Source: Litoreibacter meonggei
GTDB taxonomy: Bacteria > Pseudomonadota > Alphaproteobacteria > Rhodobacterales > Rhodobacteraceae
Assembly: GCF_003663885.1 (NCBI RefSeq)
Contig: NZ_RCCE01000003.1
Span: forward strand, 186,001 to 250,000
DNA length: 64,000 bases
Reading direction: 5' to 3'
Made by a program: the position numbers and the translations under genes
Notes under the pieces: generated by a model
What the model was told of the DNA's origin: nothing
Seen by the model: only the letters and a program-made list of their open reading frames with translations
Databases searched by the model: none
Shown here: in pieces, positions 1 to 8,636 of the stretch
Position numbering within the stretch: position 1 is the stretch's first letter
How the letters are laid out: each line of letters starts with the position of its first letter

Positions 1-302
1 ATCGTCAGGTAGTCCGCAATCCTCGCCTGCGCGTAGGTCGCCAGTATCCGGTTGATCCGCGCCTGATAGCCGTTGCCCCAAGCGCGGTAGAACTTCGCCA
101 CGCTGCGGTCGACGCGTAGGGTGATCTTCACCTTCGGCTCCTCGACATCAATGTCATGCTCCAGCCGGTGCCATGCCTGCGGGATCAGATCGCGGACCAG
201 TTCGGTCACGTTGTCCTCCAAATCCCCCAGCTGCAAAAGTCGGCCCAGTTTTTCCTTCGCGATGCGTTGCGACTTGGGGCGGGTGTTGGGAGTGAAACTC
301 AT
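1..302 (-). CDS. BrnA-like antitoxin family protein (3' end cut off)
   Basis: About 100 residues are visible before the window edge. The protein begins MSFTPNTRPKSQ, has a helical middle (EDNVTELVRDLIPQAWH), then a C-terminal ribbon-helix-helix-like segment (KVKITLRVDRSVAKFYRAW, then GNGYQARINRILATY). This KVTLRLD...FFR..G.GYQTRIN pattern is typical of BrnA/DUF4415 antitoxins, which bind DNA and neutralise BrnT RNases. No brnT is seen upstream (the region from 303 has only a repeat and a terminator); a partner could lie beyond the window, but in this family stand-alone BrnA-like regulators are also common. The family call is from motif reading; its role as an antitoxin here is an inference. 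Confidence 0.7.
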   Translation of the reverse strand, partial: MSFTPNTRPKSQRIAKEKLGRLLQLGDLEDNVTELVRDLIPQAWHRLEHDIDVEEPKVKITLRVDRSVAKFYRAWGNGYQARINRILATYAQARIADYLT

Positions 303-380
303 GGGGCAATCCTGATGAATATCTGATGGCTCACCCTATCCCATCAGCCGTTAAATCCGCGCAAACCCAGCGCGCGCAAC

Positions 381-421
381 TGCCCGACACATCGCCGACG
401 CTTTGCCGACGGGATGCAGAC
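381..421. repeat. 11-bp-period TGCCGAC repeat, copy A
   Basis: CCGAC occurs at 384, 395 and 406, exactly 11 bp apart, each preceded by G/TGC or CGC; a degenerate fourth unit TGCAGAC follows at 415-421 in the same phase. The same structure recurs at 29863-29903 and 37381-37409. It lies about 80 bp upstream of the BrnA-like gene. Function unknown. Confidence 0.7.
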
Positions 422-438
422 CCTCCGAAAAACGCAAA

Positions 439-469
439 AAACGCTCAGGCGGTCCTGAGCGTTTTCTGG
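439..469 (-). terminator. Rho-independent terminator
   Basis: A perfect 11-bp stem (439-449 with 454-464) and a CGGT loop. On the minus strand it is followed by a run of six T, so it should end transcription of the small gene at 540-725. On the plus strand only four T follow, so it may be weakly bidirectional. Confidence 0.85.
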
Positions 470-539
470 GGGGAAGGGACCGACATGTCGGCCCTTGGCG
501 GAGCGCTTTACGTGTAGCGAGCGGCGCTCCTATCGCGGC

Positions 540-725
540 TTACGCAGCGACGAATAGGTTGTGCATAGGGTTCTGCGCCCGGCGAGACGTAAACATGATC
601 TGATCCGCTTCCCGATCTGCGCTAGGGAACAGCGTAACACGATCAGAACCGGACTTGCGGATCTGGATAGCACGCAGAGCGATGATGCGGTTGTGACGGG
701 CTTTTTCGACGAGGGATACGGTCAT
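540..725 (-). CDS. small hypothetical protein, 61 aa
   Basis: A 61-residue basic protein beginning MTVSLVEKARHNRIIALRAI. It is supported as a gene by a GGAG ribosome-binding site seven bases before the ATG and by a strong terminator about 70 bp past its stop. It has no membrane segment or signal peptide, and I recognise no family. The basic N-terminal half (KARHNRIIALRAIQIRKSGSDR) could bind nucleic acid, but that is speculation. It faces away from the FNR-box/YdcH region; the 450-bp AT-rich spacer upstream should contain its promoter. Confidence 0.6.
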   Translation of the reverse strand: MTVSLVEKARHNRIIALRAIQIRKSGSDRVTLFPSADREADQIMFTSRRAQNPMHNLFVAA

Positions 726-1013
726 GGCAGTCTCCTAAAATTCATTTGGCTGGCGATTGGTTAATGGCAGGTGGCGAAGAACTGATTACGCAACAATAAG
801 GCGAAAATACTTCATTTCACGCAAGTAAGTTTCTCCTTACCGGAGCTCATTGACATAATATTTTCACATTTTCCGCGATTTACGAACACATTTCCGGCGC
901 TTTTCGCTTCATTTTCAGCCATTTAAGGCAGAGATGTGGCGAAAACCACAAGATCATTAAGATTGGTGTGTTAAAAATAAGTTAACTTGGGGCGATTTTT
1001 GCCGGAATTCACG

Positions 1014-1065
1014 CTCAAAATTGCCTCGAACTGGGATGACTTTTTTCCAATTTTGGCAATTTGAG
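1014..1065. repeat. spaced inverted repeat in the 726-1178 intergenic region
   Basis: CTCAAAATTGCC (1014-1025) and GGCAATTTGAG (1055-1065) are reverse complements apart from one extra A, separated by about 30 bp. The 726-1178 spacer is conspicuously AT-rich compared with its surroundings and otherwise contains only the FNR-type box at 1106. The repeat could be a paired operator or a long hairpin; nothing further is visible. Confidence 0.45.
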
Positions 1066-1105
1066 ACCGGACTCACCCAAATCGCTGCAGAAATAAGCAG
1101 GCCCT

Positions 1106-1119
1106 TTGACCCATATCAA
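1106..1119 (+). promoter_or_regulatory. FNR/FnrL-type box upstream of ydcH-like gene
   Basis: TTGACCCATATCAA differs at one position from the FNR consensus TTGAT-N4-ATCAA and fits the TTGAY-N4-RTCAA form used by FnrL in Rhodobacteraceae. It sits 59 bp before the ATG at 1179, a spacing suited to activation from upstream of a -35 region. Site seen in sequence; regulator identity inferred. Confidence 0.6.
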
Positions 1120-1178
1120 TGCCCCTCGTCACGTCGCGTCCATATTCATCAAGAAGAAACATAGCTAGGGAGCAGAAT

Positions 1179-1409
1179 ATGTCTCACACACCCCACGAAC
1201 TCGCCGAAGAATTCCCGGACAAAGTCGCGCAGATGCACGAACTTAAGGAATCCGACGCCCATTTCCGCAAGCTGTTCGACGAATACCACGAGGTGAACCG
1301 CGCCGTGCACCGCGCCGAGACCAATGTGGAGCCGACAGACGAGGCCCATGAGGCAACCTTGCGCAAACAACGCCTGGCTCTGAAGGATCAGATCGCTGCG
1401 ATGCTATAA
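1179..1409 (+). CDS. YdcH family protein (DUF465)
   Basis: A 76-residue mostly helical protein, MSHTPHELAEEFPDK at the start and TLRKQRLALKDQIAAML at the end. The HELAEEFP...DAHFRKLFDEYHEVNRAVHRAE pattern and the C-terminal R..RL.LKDQI are characteristic of the small coiled-coil YdcH/DUF465 family, whose function is not established. The ATG at 1179 is chosen because AGGGAG lies seven bases before it and the family begins at this point; an in-frame upstream ATG (1119) would overlap the FNR-type box. That box suggests induction under low oxygen. Confidence 0.85.
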   Translation: MSHTPHELAEEFPDKVAQMHELKESDAHFRKLFDEYHEVNRAVHRAETNVEPTDEAHEATLRKQRLALKDQIAAML

Positions 1410-1574
1410 GCGGAAAAAGCTTTACTTGCAGGGCGAAGTCTGGCAAACGCGCCCTGCAACGTTTGCCTCTTTCGACCCACTGTCTTCCCTAATACGGCCG
1501 CCAGTCTATCGTCACAGACCAATCGAGCCGGGTTGCCGCGATCATGCGGGCAGCATCAATTAAGGAATAACACG

Positions 1575-1781
1575 ATGGCTAATGGCACCGTGAAATGGTT
1601 TAACTCTACTAAAGGCTTCGGCTTTATCGCACCAGAAGGTGGCGCTAAGGACGTGTTCGTGCACATCTCCGCACTGGAACGCTCCGGCCTGTCCACACTG
1701 GACGACAACCAAGCTGTAACTTTCGACATCGAAGCTGGCCGTGACGGCCGCGAAAGCGCAGTGAACATCGCTCTGGCCTAA
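1575..1781 (+). CDS. cspA: cold-shock domain protein
   Basis: A 68-residue single-domain cold-shock protein. RNP1 (KGFGFI, residues about 13-18) and RNP2 (DVFVHIS, about 28-34) are both intact, along with NGTVKWFN at the start, so it should bind single-stranded RNA/DNA as an RNA chaperone. The ATG at 1575 follows AAGGAA; upstream in-frame codons are not family-like. A long 5' leader and the strong terminator at 1803-1840 make it a single-gene transcript. Which of the several roseobacter Csp paralogues it is cannot be told from sequence alone. Confidence 0.95.
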   Translation: MANGTVKWFNSTKGFGFIAPEGGAKDVFVHISALERSGLSTLDDNQAVTFDIEAGRDGRESAVNIALA

Positions 1782-1802
1782 GCCACCGCGATCAAGAATT
1801 TG

Positions 1803-1840
1803 AGGGCGTGCGAAGGCAACTTCGCGCGCCCTTTTTCTTT
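1803..1840 (+). terminator. Rho-independent terminator after csp
   Basis: A 13-bp stem (1803-1815 with 1820-1832, one U-G pair), GCAA tetraloop and a T-rich tail CTTTTTCTTT. Confidence 0.9.
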
Positions 1841-1845
1841 GGGTG

Positions 1846-2361
1846 TTACTTTTTCTTCACAAACTCGGTCAGAATCACGATCCGCTGACCTTCGACGCGC
1901 CCTTCGATATGGCCCGCATTATCCGACACCAGAGAAATGCTGCGGACCGCAGTGCCACGCTTGGCTGTAAAGCCCCCACCTTTGACCGGCAGGTCCTTGA
2001 TCAGGACCACATTGTCACCAGCGGACAGCAAGGCTCCATTGGAGTCGCGGTGCTCCAACGGCACATCCGCCGCCCATGCTGCCAAGTCATCATCAAGGTA
2101 GACCATATCCAGCGTCTCTTGCGCCCAAGGCGCATCCAGCTTGCGCAGCTGACGCACGGCCTGCACCTGAACTGCAGGGACTTCCGACCAAACCGCCCCC
2201 TGAAGGCACCGCCAATGGCTGTCATCTGCATCGCCTGATGCGCAAGTCGCACACAAGGCAACGATGTCCTCGCGCGGGGTCACTGCCACGCCTACTGACG
2301 CCTCGGCGCCGCAAAGCTCACACGCCCCATTGCTCCGTGTCACTACAGTCTCTGGTATCAT
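1846..2361 (-). CDS. PhnA domain protein (YjdM-like)
   Basis: A 171-residue protein. An N-terminal zinc-ribbon (CELCGA near residue 15, CATCASGD near 38) is followed by the PhnA C-terminal domain (DSNGALLSAGDNVVLIKDL, then VKGGGFTAKRGTAVRSISL), which is the conserved GD.V.LIKDL..KG signature. The name PhnA is historical; the protein does not hydrolyse phosphonoacetate and its function is unclear. It is longer than E. coli YjdM (about 111 aa) because of the linker between ribbon and domain. It converges on csp across the csp terminator and has its own start upstream of the flavoprotein gene at 2458 on the other strand. Confidence 0.88.
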   Translation of the reverse strand: MIPETVVTRSNGACELCGAEASVGVAVTPREDIVALCATCASGDADDSHWRCLQGAVWSEVPAVQVQAVRQLRKLDAPWAQETLDMVYLDDDLAAWAADVPLEHRDSNGALLSAGDNVVLIKDLPVKGGGFTAKRGTAVRSISLVSDNAGHIEGRVEGQRIVILTEFVKKK

Positions 2362-2457
2362 GCTGTGCCCTCTAATTGCGTCGCCTGATTTACCGCGAAA
2401 CCTGCTGAAAGACCATCACGCATTGGCAGCAACGTCCCAATCCCCTAAAAGCCCCCC

Positions 2458-3624
2458 ATGTCAGAATATGATCTCATCATTGTGGGCTCAGGCCCCGCAG
2501 GTTCCGCCGCCGCGACCATCGCCGCGAAGGCCGGCTTGTCTGTGGCCGTAGTCGATAAGGCTACGTTTCCACGCGATAAACTGTGTGGTGGGCTTTTCAC
2601 CGGGCGTAGCGAAAAAGCAATGCGCGCTATTTTTGGACGCGAGGTGACGGACGATCTGTTCGTGACAACCGATCACATGCGGTTCCTCTCAAAAGGTCGC
2701 CTGCTCGCTGATATCCCCAACGCGCCACCCGTTCACCTGACCATGCGCCGCGACTTCGACGCGATGCTGCACGCGGAGGCCGTCAAAGCGGGTGCCACAC
2801 CCTATTTGGGTCAACCGATCACCGAGTTGGGCGACAACGCGCTCACCCTCAGAGATGGCACGCAACTCGGGTTCAAAGCACTGATTGGCGCGGACGGCGT
2901 GAACTCTTTCGTCGCGCGGACGCTATTTGGCAGGCCGTTCGACCCCGAAACCATCGGCTTTGGTCTGGAGATTGAGTCCCCACGCGCTCCCTCTTGCGAT
3001 GGCGCTGTCGAGATTGATTTCGATGCCGCAAGCTGGGGCTACGGCTGGTCGTTCCCAAAGCGCAAAACCGTGACAATCGGCGTTGGTGGCATCAATTCAC
3101 GCAATGAAGACATGAAGGCCAACATGTCTGATTATGTCTCGCAGACCGCCAGCGATGAAACCCTACGTTATAAGGGGCAGTATCTGCCCTTTGGCGATTA
3201 CAAAAAGAAACCGGGCCGCGATCACATCCTGCTCGTTGGCGATGCTGCCGGACTGGTTGACCCGATCACGGGGGAGGGCATCGCGCTGGCGATGGAAAGC
3301 GGGCAACATGCGGCGCACGCTGTGATTGAAGCGCTCGCACAGGGGCAATCCAAAACCGCCTTGGCCCGCTATATGAAACTGGTGAAGCCCATCCAGAAGT
3401 CGATCGACCAAGCGAAAATGTGGCGGATGATCATGTTCCCCAAAGCCACCGAAGGCTACTTCAGGAAAGCGTTCGAGCGGGGAAGCTCGCTGCAAATGAA
3501 GTATCTGGAACTTCTTGCAGGGGAAGCGGAATACGCCGATCTGCGCGGTGCGCTGCTACGGCGTATTCCAAAGCTTGGATGGCGGTTAATGAAGCACCGC
3601 CTCGGGTTTAAAGGCCCGGCTTAG
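2458..3624 (+). CDS. geranylgeranyl reductase family FAD-dependent oxidoreductase
   Basis: A 388-residue flavoprotein. The N-terminal Rossmann motif is GSGPAGSAAA (residues 11-20), the GGR-family segment is FPRDKLCGGLFTGRS (about 38-52), and the second FAD motif is LLVGDAAGLVDPITGEGI (about 257-274). GGR-family enzymes reduce isoprenoid double bonds, but many alphaproteobacterial members have unknown substrates. No bacteriochlorophyll or carotenoid genes are nearby, so BchP is unlikely. The ATG at 2458 has no clear ribosome-binding site. Its stop codon overlaps the stop of the convergent dodecin gene. Confidence 0.85.
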   Translation: MSEYDLIIVGSGPAGSAAATIAAKAGLSVAVVDKATFPRDKLCGGLFTGRSEKAMRAIFGREVTDDLFVTTDHMRFLSKGRLLADIPNAPPVHLTMRRDFDAMLHAEAVKAGATPYLGQPITELGDNALTLRDGTQLGFKALIGADGVNSFVARTLFGRPFDPETIGFGLEIESPRAPSCDGAVEIDFDAASWGYGWSFPKRKTVTIGVGGINSRNEDMKANMSDYVSQTASDETLRYKGQYLPFGDYKKKPGRDHILLVGDAAGLVDPITGEGIALAMESGQHAAHAVIEALAQGQSKTALARYMKLVKPIQKSIDQAKMWRMIMFPKATEGYFRKAFERGSSLQMKYLELLAGEAEYADLRGALLRRIPKLGWRLMKHRLGFKGPA

Positions 3625-3824
3625 TCTTCCAGAACGAAGGTGACTTTCAATATCACCCGGTATTCCGAGATTTTGCCGTTCTTAACGGTGCATTTTTGGT
3701 CCTGAACCCATGCACCTTCGACGTTTTTCAACGTCTTGGACGCCCGCTCGACGCCGCTTTCGATAGCGTCTTCAAAGCTTTTCTTAGAAGAAGAGATAAT
3801 TTCGGTAACGCGTGCAACTGACAT
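3621..3824 (-). CDS. dodecin family protein
   Basis: A 67-residue protein, MSVARVTEIISSSKKSFEDA at the start. The conserved dodecin pattern is complete: V.E....S..SFEDA, then the W (GAWVQDQ) and the strand E-Y-R-V-I-L-K-V-F-L near the end. Dodecins form dodecamers that store flavin (bacteria, archaea) or coenzyme A. The start at 3824 has GGAGAAA six bases upstream; a longer upstream reading frame lacks family similarity. It converges with the neighbouring flavoprotein gene, the stops overlapping at 3621-3624, so a shared flavin theme is possible but not shown. Confidence 0.92.
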   Translation of the reverse strand: MSVARVTEIISSSKKSFEDAIESGVERASKTLKNVEGAWVQDQKCTVKNGKISEYRVILKVTFVLED

Positions 3825-3919
3825 ATTGATTTCTCCGGTTTGAGTATGAACACCTACGCTACGCTGTTTTGCCGATAACTCAACTTGTGCCTGCGGGGAA
3901 AATCCGGTCACATCCGCCA

Positions 3920-4486
3920 ATGCAAGATCCATATTTCTTCGGCTACGGCTCACTCGTGAACGCCGCGACCCACGCCTACACCACGACCCACCCCGCGCAA
4001 CTCACGGGATGGAAGCGCGTTTGGCGGCATACGTCGCTGCGGGAATTGGCCTTTCTCAGCGTCACACCAGCAGATGGCTTTCAAATCGACGGTTTGGTGG
4101 CCGAGGTGCCTAATTCAGATTGGCACGCACTGGATTTGCGCGAAACAGGGTATTTCCGCAGTCGATTGCCCGAGACGTCACTAACCCATGGCGCGGGTGC
4201 TGTTGACGTACATATGTATCAAACACACCCCGAACATCTGGCCCCGCCCGATCAGCCGCATCCAATCCTGCTCAGTTATCTCGACGTTGTCGTACAGGGC
4301 TTCCTTCGCGTGTTTGGCGAAGACGGGGTAGAGCAGTTTTTCGACACAACGGACGGATGGGCCGCGCCAATTCTGAACGACCGCGTCAATCCGCTCTACC
4401 CACGCCACCAAGTGCTAACCCCGCAGGAAACGGAGCTCGTGGATAGCCATCTCGCTGACCGCAAAGTTCACTTCATTCTGGCGTAG
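3920..4486 (+). CDS. gamma-glutamylcyclotransferase family protein
   Basis: A 188-residue protein with the family hallmark FGYGSLV at residues 6-12, the substrate-binding loop of the gamma-glutamylcyclotransferase (BtrG) fold, and a pattern of hydrophobic strands typical of it (ELAFLSVTPADGFQIDGLVAEV). Members cleave gamma-glutamyl amines or act on glutathione-derived dipeptides. A general-acid glutamate is expected mid-protein; candidates are in DLRETGYFRSRL. The ATG at 3920 is preferred over one at 3869 because the hallmark begins close to the N-terminus in this family. Substrate unknown. Confidence 0.8.
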   Translation: MQDPYFFGYGSLVNAATHAYTTTHPAQLTGWKRVWRHTSLRELAFLSVTPADGFQIDGLVAEVPNSDWHALDLRETGYFRSRLPETSLTHGAGAVDVHMYQTHPEHLAPPDQPHPILLSYLDVVVQGFLRVFGEDGVEQFFDTTDGWAAPILNDRVNPLYPRHQVLTPQETELVDSHLADRKVHFILA

Positions 4487-4492
4487 GGTTCC

Positions 4493-5977
4493 CTAGACAG
4501 ACATCGTCGCCGCGACAGCTTTCTTCCAACCGGCATACTTCCGGTCCCGCGTCGCATCGTCCATATCCGGCTCGAAACGGCGCTCCAACGCCCAGTTCTT
4601 GGCGAAGCCTTCCATATCAGGATAAACTCCCGCCCTCGACCCTGCGAGCCATGCAGCACCTAATGCGGTCGTTTCCAACACCTCGGGCCGGTCGACCTGC
4701 GCACCAATGATGTCACTCAGGAATTGCATCGCCCAGTCACTGGCCGTCATTCCGCCATCAACGCGCAATACATCCTCACCATCCGCATCCCAATCCGCCT
4801 TCATCGCCTCTAGCAAGTCGCGCGTTTGGTAGCCCACGCTTTCCAGTGCTGCGCGGGCAAATTCTTCGGGCCCCGTTCCCCGCGTCAGCCCGAAAATTGC
4901 CCCACGGCAATCCGCATCCCAATACGGCGCACCTAATCCCGTGAAGGCAGGCACCATGATGACATCCTGTCCCTGATCGGCCTTCTCCGCCAAAGGCTGT
5001 GTCTCGCTGGCTTCACGAATAATCTTGATCCCGTCCCGCAGCCACTGAACAACAGCACCCGCGATAAAGATGGACCCTTCCAAGGCGTAGGTAGGTTTGC
5101 CGTCAAACTGATAGGCGATCGTGGTCAGCATCCGGTTCTTGGAGGCAACTGGCGTGTCACCCGTATTCAACAGTGCGAAGCATCCGGTCCCATAGGTCGA
5201 TTTCAGCATCCCCGGCTGGAAGCACGCCTGCCCGACGGTCGCCGCCTGCTGATCCCCCGCAACACCCAAGATAGGGAGGGACTTGCCAAACAAATCCGCG
5301 CGGCACATTCCGAAATCCGCCGCACAATCCTTCACCTCGGGCAACATCTGCATCGGGATGCCCAGCATCTCGCAAATCGTACTACTCCAGCGTCCCTTGC
5401 GAATATCGTAGAGCAGCGTTCGCGCCGCGTTGGTCGCGTCCGTCACATGCGAGGCACCGCCGGTCATTTTCCAGATCAGAAAGCTGTCAACGGTTCCGAA
5501 CAACAGCTCCCCCGCTTCCGCCCGCGCCCGAACGCCTTCTACGTTCTCAAGTATCCAGCGCAGCTTGGTGCCAGAGAAGTACGGGTCCAAAAGCAGCCCC
5601 GTCCGCTCCGTGAACATCTCCTCATGCCCCGCATCGCGCATCTCACGGCAATAGTCCGACGTTCTGCGGTCCTGCCAGACAATCGCGTTATGCACCGGCT
5701 TTCCGGTGGTTTTGTCCCAAACCAAAGTCGTCTCGCGCTGGTTGGTGATGCCGATCGCCGCAATCTCTTCGGCTGTGATCCCTGCGCGTTCGATCGCCGC
5801 GCGGCACGTCCCTGCGGTCGTGGACCACAGGTCGTCAGGATCATGCTCGACCCAACCGGATTGCGGGAAGTGCTGTTTGAACTCTTCCTGCGCCGACGCG
5901 ACGATTTTCATGTCACCGTCAAAGATGATCGCCCTGCTTGAGGTCGTTCCCTGATCAATTGCCAGAATATGTGTCAT
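4493..5977 (-). CDS. glpK: glycerol kinase
   Basis: A 494-residue FGGY-family kinase that phosphorylates glycerol to sn-glycerol 3-phosphate with ATP. The N-terminal phosphate-binding loop is [15 protein letters not shown], followed by the glycerol-specific GWVEHDP and [13 protein letters not shown]; the C-terminal ATPase/FGGY segment is [19 protein letters not shown]. The length matches E. coli GlpK (502). The ATG at 5977 has a GGAGGG site and overlaps the glpD stop by 4 nt (ATGA), so the two are one operon, glpD first. It converges with the gamma-glutamylcyclotransferase gene with 6 bp between stops. Confidence 0.97.
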   Translation of the reverse strand: MTHILAIDQGTTSSRAIIFDGDMKIVASAQEEFKQHFPQSGWVEHDPDDLWSTTAGTCRAAIERAGITAEEIAAIGITNQRETTLVWDKTTGKPVHNAIVWQDRRTSDYCREMRDAGHEEMFTERTGLLLDPYFSGTKLRWILENVEGVRARAEAGELLFGTVDSFLIWKMTGGASHVTDATNAARTLLYDIRKGRWSSTICEMLGIPMQMLPEVKDCAADFGMCRADLFGKSLPILGVAGDQQAATVGQACFQPGMLKSTYGTGCFALLNTGDTPVASKNRMLTTIAYQFDGKPTYALEGSIFIAGAVVQWLRDGIKIIREASETQPLAEKADQGQDVIMVPAFTGLGAPYWDADCRGAIFGLTRGTGPEEFARAALESVGYQTRDLLEAMKADWDADGEDVLRVDGGMTASDWAMQFLSDIIGAQVDRPEVLETTALGAAWLAGSRAGVYPDMEGFAKNWALERRFEPDMDDATRDRKYAGWKKAVAATMSV

Positions 5978-7557
5978 TGGTCCCTCCTTGCCGCAGCGCG
6001 CTCGGCTTGCATCCAGTCATCAAGCAGCTTGATTTCGCCCTCACTCATCCGCAACCCCAGTTTGGAGCGCCGCCAGACAATATCATCCCCGTGTCGCGCG
6101 TATTCATTCGTCATAAGCCAGCGCACTTCGCGCTCGGTCAGATTGGCACCGAAACGCTGCCCCAAGTCGGAGGCTGCACCGGCATCACCCAGCATCCGCG
6201 GTGCGTCGGTGCCATACGCGCGCACCAAACGTTTCGCCCAAGCATCATCAAGGAAAGGATAATCAACGATCAAACCGTCGATCAAATCTTGAACTCCATC
6301 AACCGGGAAGTCACCGCCGGGCATGGCAACGCCCGCGGTCCAATCGCCTTTTACCTCATCAAAGAACGGCGCGATTTTGGCTAAGGCGTTTTCCGCCAAT
6401 TTCCGGTAAGTCGTGATCTTGCCACCAAAGACATTGAGCAATGGCGGGCCATCATCATAGACGCTCAGCACGTAATCCCGCGTTGCCGCTGTCGCCGATT
6501 TTGCGCCGTCGTCATAAAGCGGCCGCACACCGGAATAGGTCCAAACCACGTCCTCAGCCGTTATGTCGTGCTTGAAATACCCGTTCGCGAACTTGACCAG
6601 ATAGTCCCGCTCCTCATCCGTGCACTCCGGCTTCACGGAGGCATCCGAATGCTCGGCATCTGTTGTGCCAATCAAGGTGAAATCTGTCTCGTAGGGAATG
6701 GCGAATATGATCCGCCCGTCTTCGCCCTGAAAGAAATACGCCTTGTCATGTTCGAACAGCCGCTTGGTCACGATATGGCTCCCCCGAACCAACCGAACGC
6801 CCTCGCTGGAATTGGTATGTGTCACATGCCGGATCACATCTTCGACCCACGGGCCACCTGCGTTGACCAACATACGGGCACGTCGTTCAGTCGTTTCCCC
6901 AGTTTCGCCATCGCGTAATGAGACCACCCAGTGACCCTCCGCGCGCTCGGCTGACACTACTTTGGTTTGCACCATAATCTCCGCGCCGCGCGCCTCCGCA
7001 TCGCGGGCGTTGAGAACCACCAAACGCGCATCCTCGACCCAGCAATCGGAGTATTCGTAGGCAAAGGTAAAACGGTCCTCGATACCCCGACCCACCGCGT
7101 CGGCGGTCAGATCAACCTTGCGGGTCGCGGGCAAAATTTCGCGCCCCCCCAGATTGTCGTATAAAAACAGCCCCAACCGGATCAACCATGCGGGCCGGCG
7201 GCCCTTCATCCAAGGCATGAAAATGCCCAGCAGCTTCGACGTAGGTGTATCCCCTTCAAAGCGCATGTCCTTGTGGTACGGCAGCACAAACCGCATCGGC
7301 CAGCTGATATGCGGCATCGCGCGCAGCAATGTTTCGCGTTCGATCAGTGCCTTACGCACTAGACCGATCTCGAAATACTCGAGATACCGCAATCCACCGT
7401 GAAACAGCTTGGTCGATGCACTCGATGTGGCCCAGCCAAGGTCGTTCATTTCCGCCAAGGAGACCGACAGGCCCCGCCCCGCAGCATCCCGCGCGATTCC
7501 AACGCCGTTTATCCCACCACCGATGATGAAAAGGTCAACAATATCCTCTTGCGCCAT
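5974..7557 (-). CDS. glpD: aerobic glycerol-3-phosphate dehydrogenase
   Basis: A 527-residue membrane-associated flavoenzyme that oxidises glycerol 3-phosphate to dihydroxyacetone phosphate and passes electrons to quinone. The N-terminal FAD motif is [21 protein letters not shown]; the DAO-type [19 protein letters not shown] segment and the C-terminal GlpD domain ([15 protein letters not shown], then [20 protein letters not shown]) are present. GGAG lies eight bases before the ATG at 7557. Downstream glpK overlaps it. The tandem repeat at 7598-7631 may be a DeoR-family (GlpR) operator. No glpR, glpF or glycerol transporter gene is seen in the window. Confidence 0.97.
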   Translation of the reverse strand: MAQEDIVDLFIIGGGINGVGIARDAAGRGLSVSLAEMNDLGWATSSASTKLFHGGLRYLEYFEIGLVRKALIERETLLRAMPHISWPMRFVLPYHKDMRFEGDTPTSKLLGIFMPWMKGRRPAWLIRLGLFLYDNLGGREILPATRKVDLTADAVGRGIEDRFTFAYEYSDCWVEDARLVVLNARDAEARGAEIMVQTKVVSAERAEGHWVVSLRDGETGETTERRARMLVNAGGPWVEDVIRHVTHTNSSEGVRLVRGSHIVTKRLFEHDKAYFFQGEDGRIIFAIPYETDFTLIGTTDAEHSDASVKPECTDEERDYLVKFANGYFKHDITAEDVVWTYSGVRPLYDDGAKSATAATRDYVLSVYDDGPPLLNVFGGKITTYRKLAENALAKIAPFFDEVKGDWTAGVAMPGGDFPVDGVQDLIDGLIVDYPFLDDAWAKRLVRAYGTDAPRMLGDAGAASDLGQRFGANLTEREVRWLMTNEYARHGDDIVWRRSKLGLRMSEGEIKLLDDWMQAERAAARRDQ

Positions 7558-7597
7558 ACCAACGACTCCTCATGCGTTCCCCACCACTAATCACAAG

Positions 7598-7631
7598 TTT
7601 ACTTTCGTTTGGTCAAGGTTTGCTTTCGTTT
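7598..7631 (-). promoter_or_regulatory. tandem TTTRCTTTCGTTT repeat, candidate GlpR operator
   Basis: TTTACTTTCGTTT (7598-7610) and TTTGCTTTCGTTT (7619-7631) are 12/13 identical direct repeats exactly 21 bp (two helical turns) apart, 41 to 74 bp upstream of glpD. DeoR-family repressors such as GlpR bind repeated sites containing TTCG/CGAA. The rest of the 7558-7774 spacer shows no gene. Confidence 0.45.
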
Positions 7632-7774
7632 TAGCGCTAAATGGGGCAATTCATGGCCGAATATTACCAAAAATCCGCAAATACAAACACTACACCGTGA
7701 AAAGACGGCCCACAAAACCATAACATCGCAATCACTTCCTTACGCAGGGCGGGGAGTTCTCCCATGCTACACCC

Positions 7775-8605
7775 TCAATCGTCGTCAGGAATACCCATCA
7801 ATGCCATCGGGCTTTCGCCCAGCTTGGCCGACGCGAACGGCCCGCCGTGGCAGGTCAGCCCCAGATCGTTCAAATCCGCAGGCGGCGTGTCAGCCAAAGT
7901 CTCGGTGGCGTACTCCTCGGCATTGTCTTTCGGCCGGTAGCCCAAATGGGACGCTGATGAATTGTCAACGGGCGAGCGGTCATTGTTCGACACCCCATAG
8001 ACCACCGTGCACCCAACCACAGGCGTATCAATCGCCCGCGTCACCAGTTGCACCAGATCGTCAGGGCTAAGCCACGTTCCCAACGCGCGCGCATTCCCGG
8101 GGCGCGAGGTCGCGGTCAAAATACGGATGTGGACTGACTCCAGCCCTTCCTTTTCCCAGAACATGCGTCCCAGATCCTCGGTAAAGCACTTGGCCAGCCC
8201 GTAATACGTATCAGGGCGGTGCGGCATATCGGGTGTGATCGCCACGGTTTTCGGATACATCCCCATCACATGGATCGACGACGCATAGATCACGCGACGC
8301 ACACCATGCTCTTTTGCGGATTGCCAGATGTTGTACGAGCCGACGAAGTTCGGCCCCCAAATTTCCTCAAACGGCACCTCGTCCACCAGCGCACCAAAAT
8401 GCACGACCATATCCGCACCTTCCAGCAACGGGCGGATGTCGTCCATCTTCGCCAGGTCGGCCTGCACGAAGGTCTCGTTCTCGATCAGATCACCCACGCT
8501 TTCGGCAATGTCAGTGGATAAAAGCTCGTCACACATCGCAGCCAGAGGGCCGCGCAGGACTTTCCCAAGGTTTCCGGCGGCGCCGGTCAACACGATCTTT
8601 TTCAT
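7775..8605 (-). CDS. NAD(P)-dependent oxidoreductase, uronate dehydrogenase-like
   Basis: A 276-residue extended-type short-chain dehydrogenase. The NAD loop is VLTGAAGNLGKVLR near the N-terminus; the catalytic YGLAK (Y-x3-K) follows the serine in VIYASSIHVMGMYP. The layout (YGLAKCFTEDLGRMFWEKEG, then TWLSPDDLVQLVTRAI, then SHLGYRPKDNAEEY) follows that of Agrobacterium uronate dehydrogenase (Udh), which oxidises galacturonate/glucuronate to aldarolactones. Substrate remains unproven. The ATG at 8605 has GGGAG upstream; it lies 31 bp after the serine dehydratase stop on the same strand and may share its transcript. Confidence 0.82.
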   Translation of the reverse strand: MKKIVLTGAAGNLGKVLRGPLAAMCDELLSTDIAESVGDLIENETFVQADLAKMDDIRPLLEGADMVVHFGALVDEVPFEEIWGPNFVGSYNIWQSAKEHGVRRVIYASSIHVMGMYPKTVAITPDMPHRPDTYYGLAKCFTEDLGRMFWEKEGLESVHIRILTATSRPGNARALGTWLSPDDLVQLVTRAIDTPVVGCTVVYGVSNNDRSPVDNSSASHLGYRPKDNAEEYATETLADTPPADLNDLGLTCHGGPFASAKLGESPMALMGIPDDD

Positions 8606-8636
8606 GGTAATGTCTCCCAAATCTATCGGGGAGACA

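Noticed and set aside
850-878. TTGACA at 850 as a -35 element
   Set aside because: No acceptable -10 at 16-18 bp on the plus strand.
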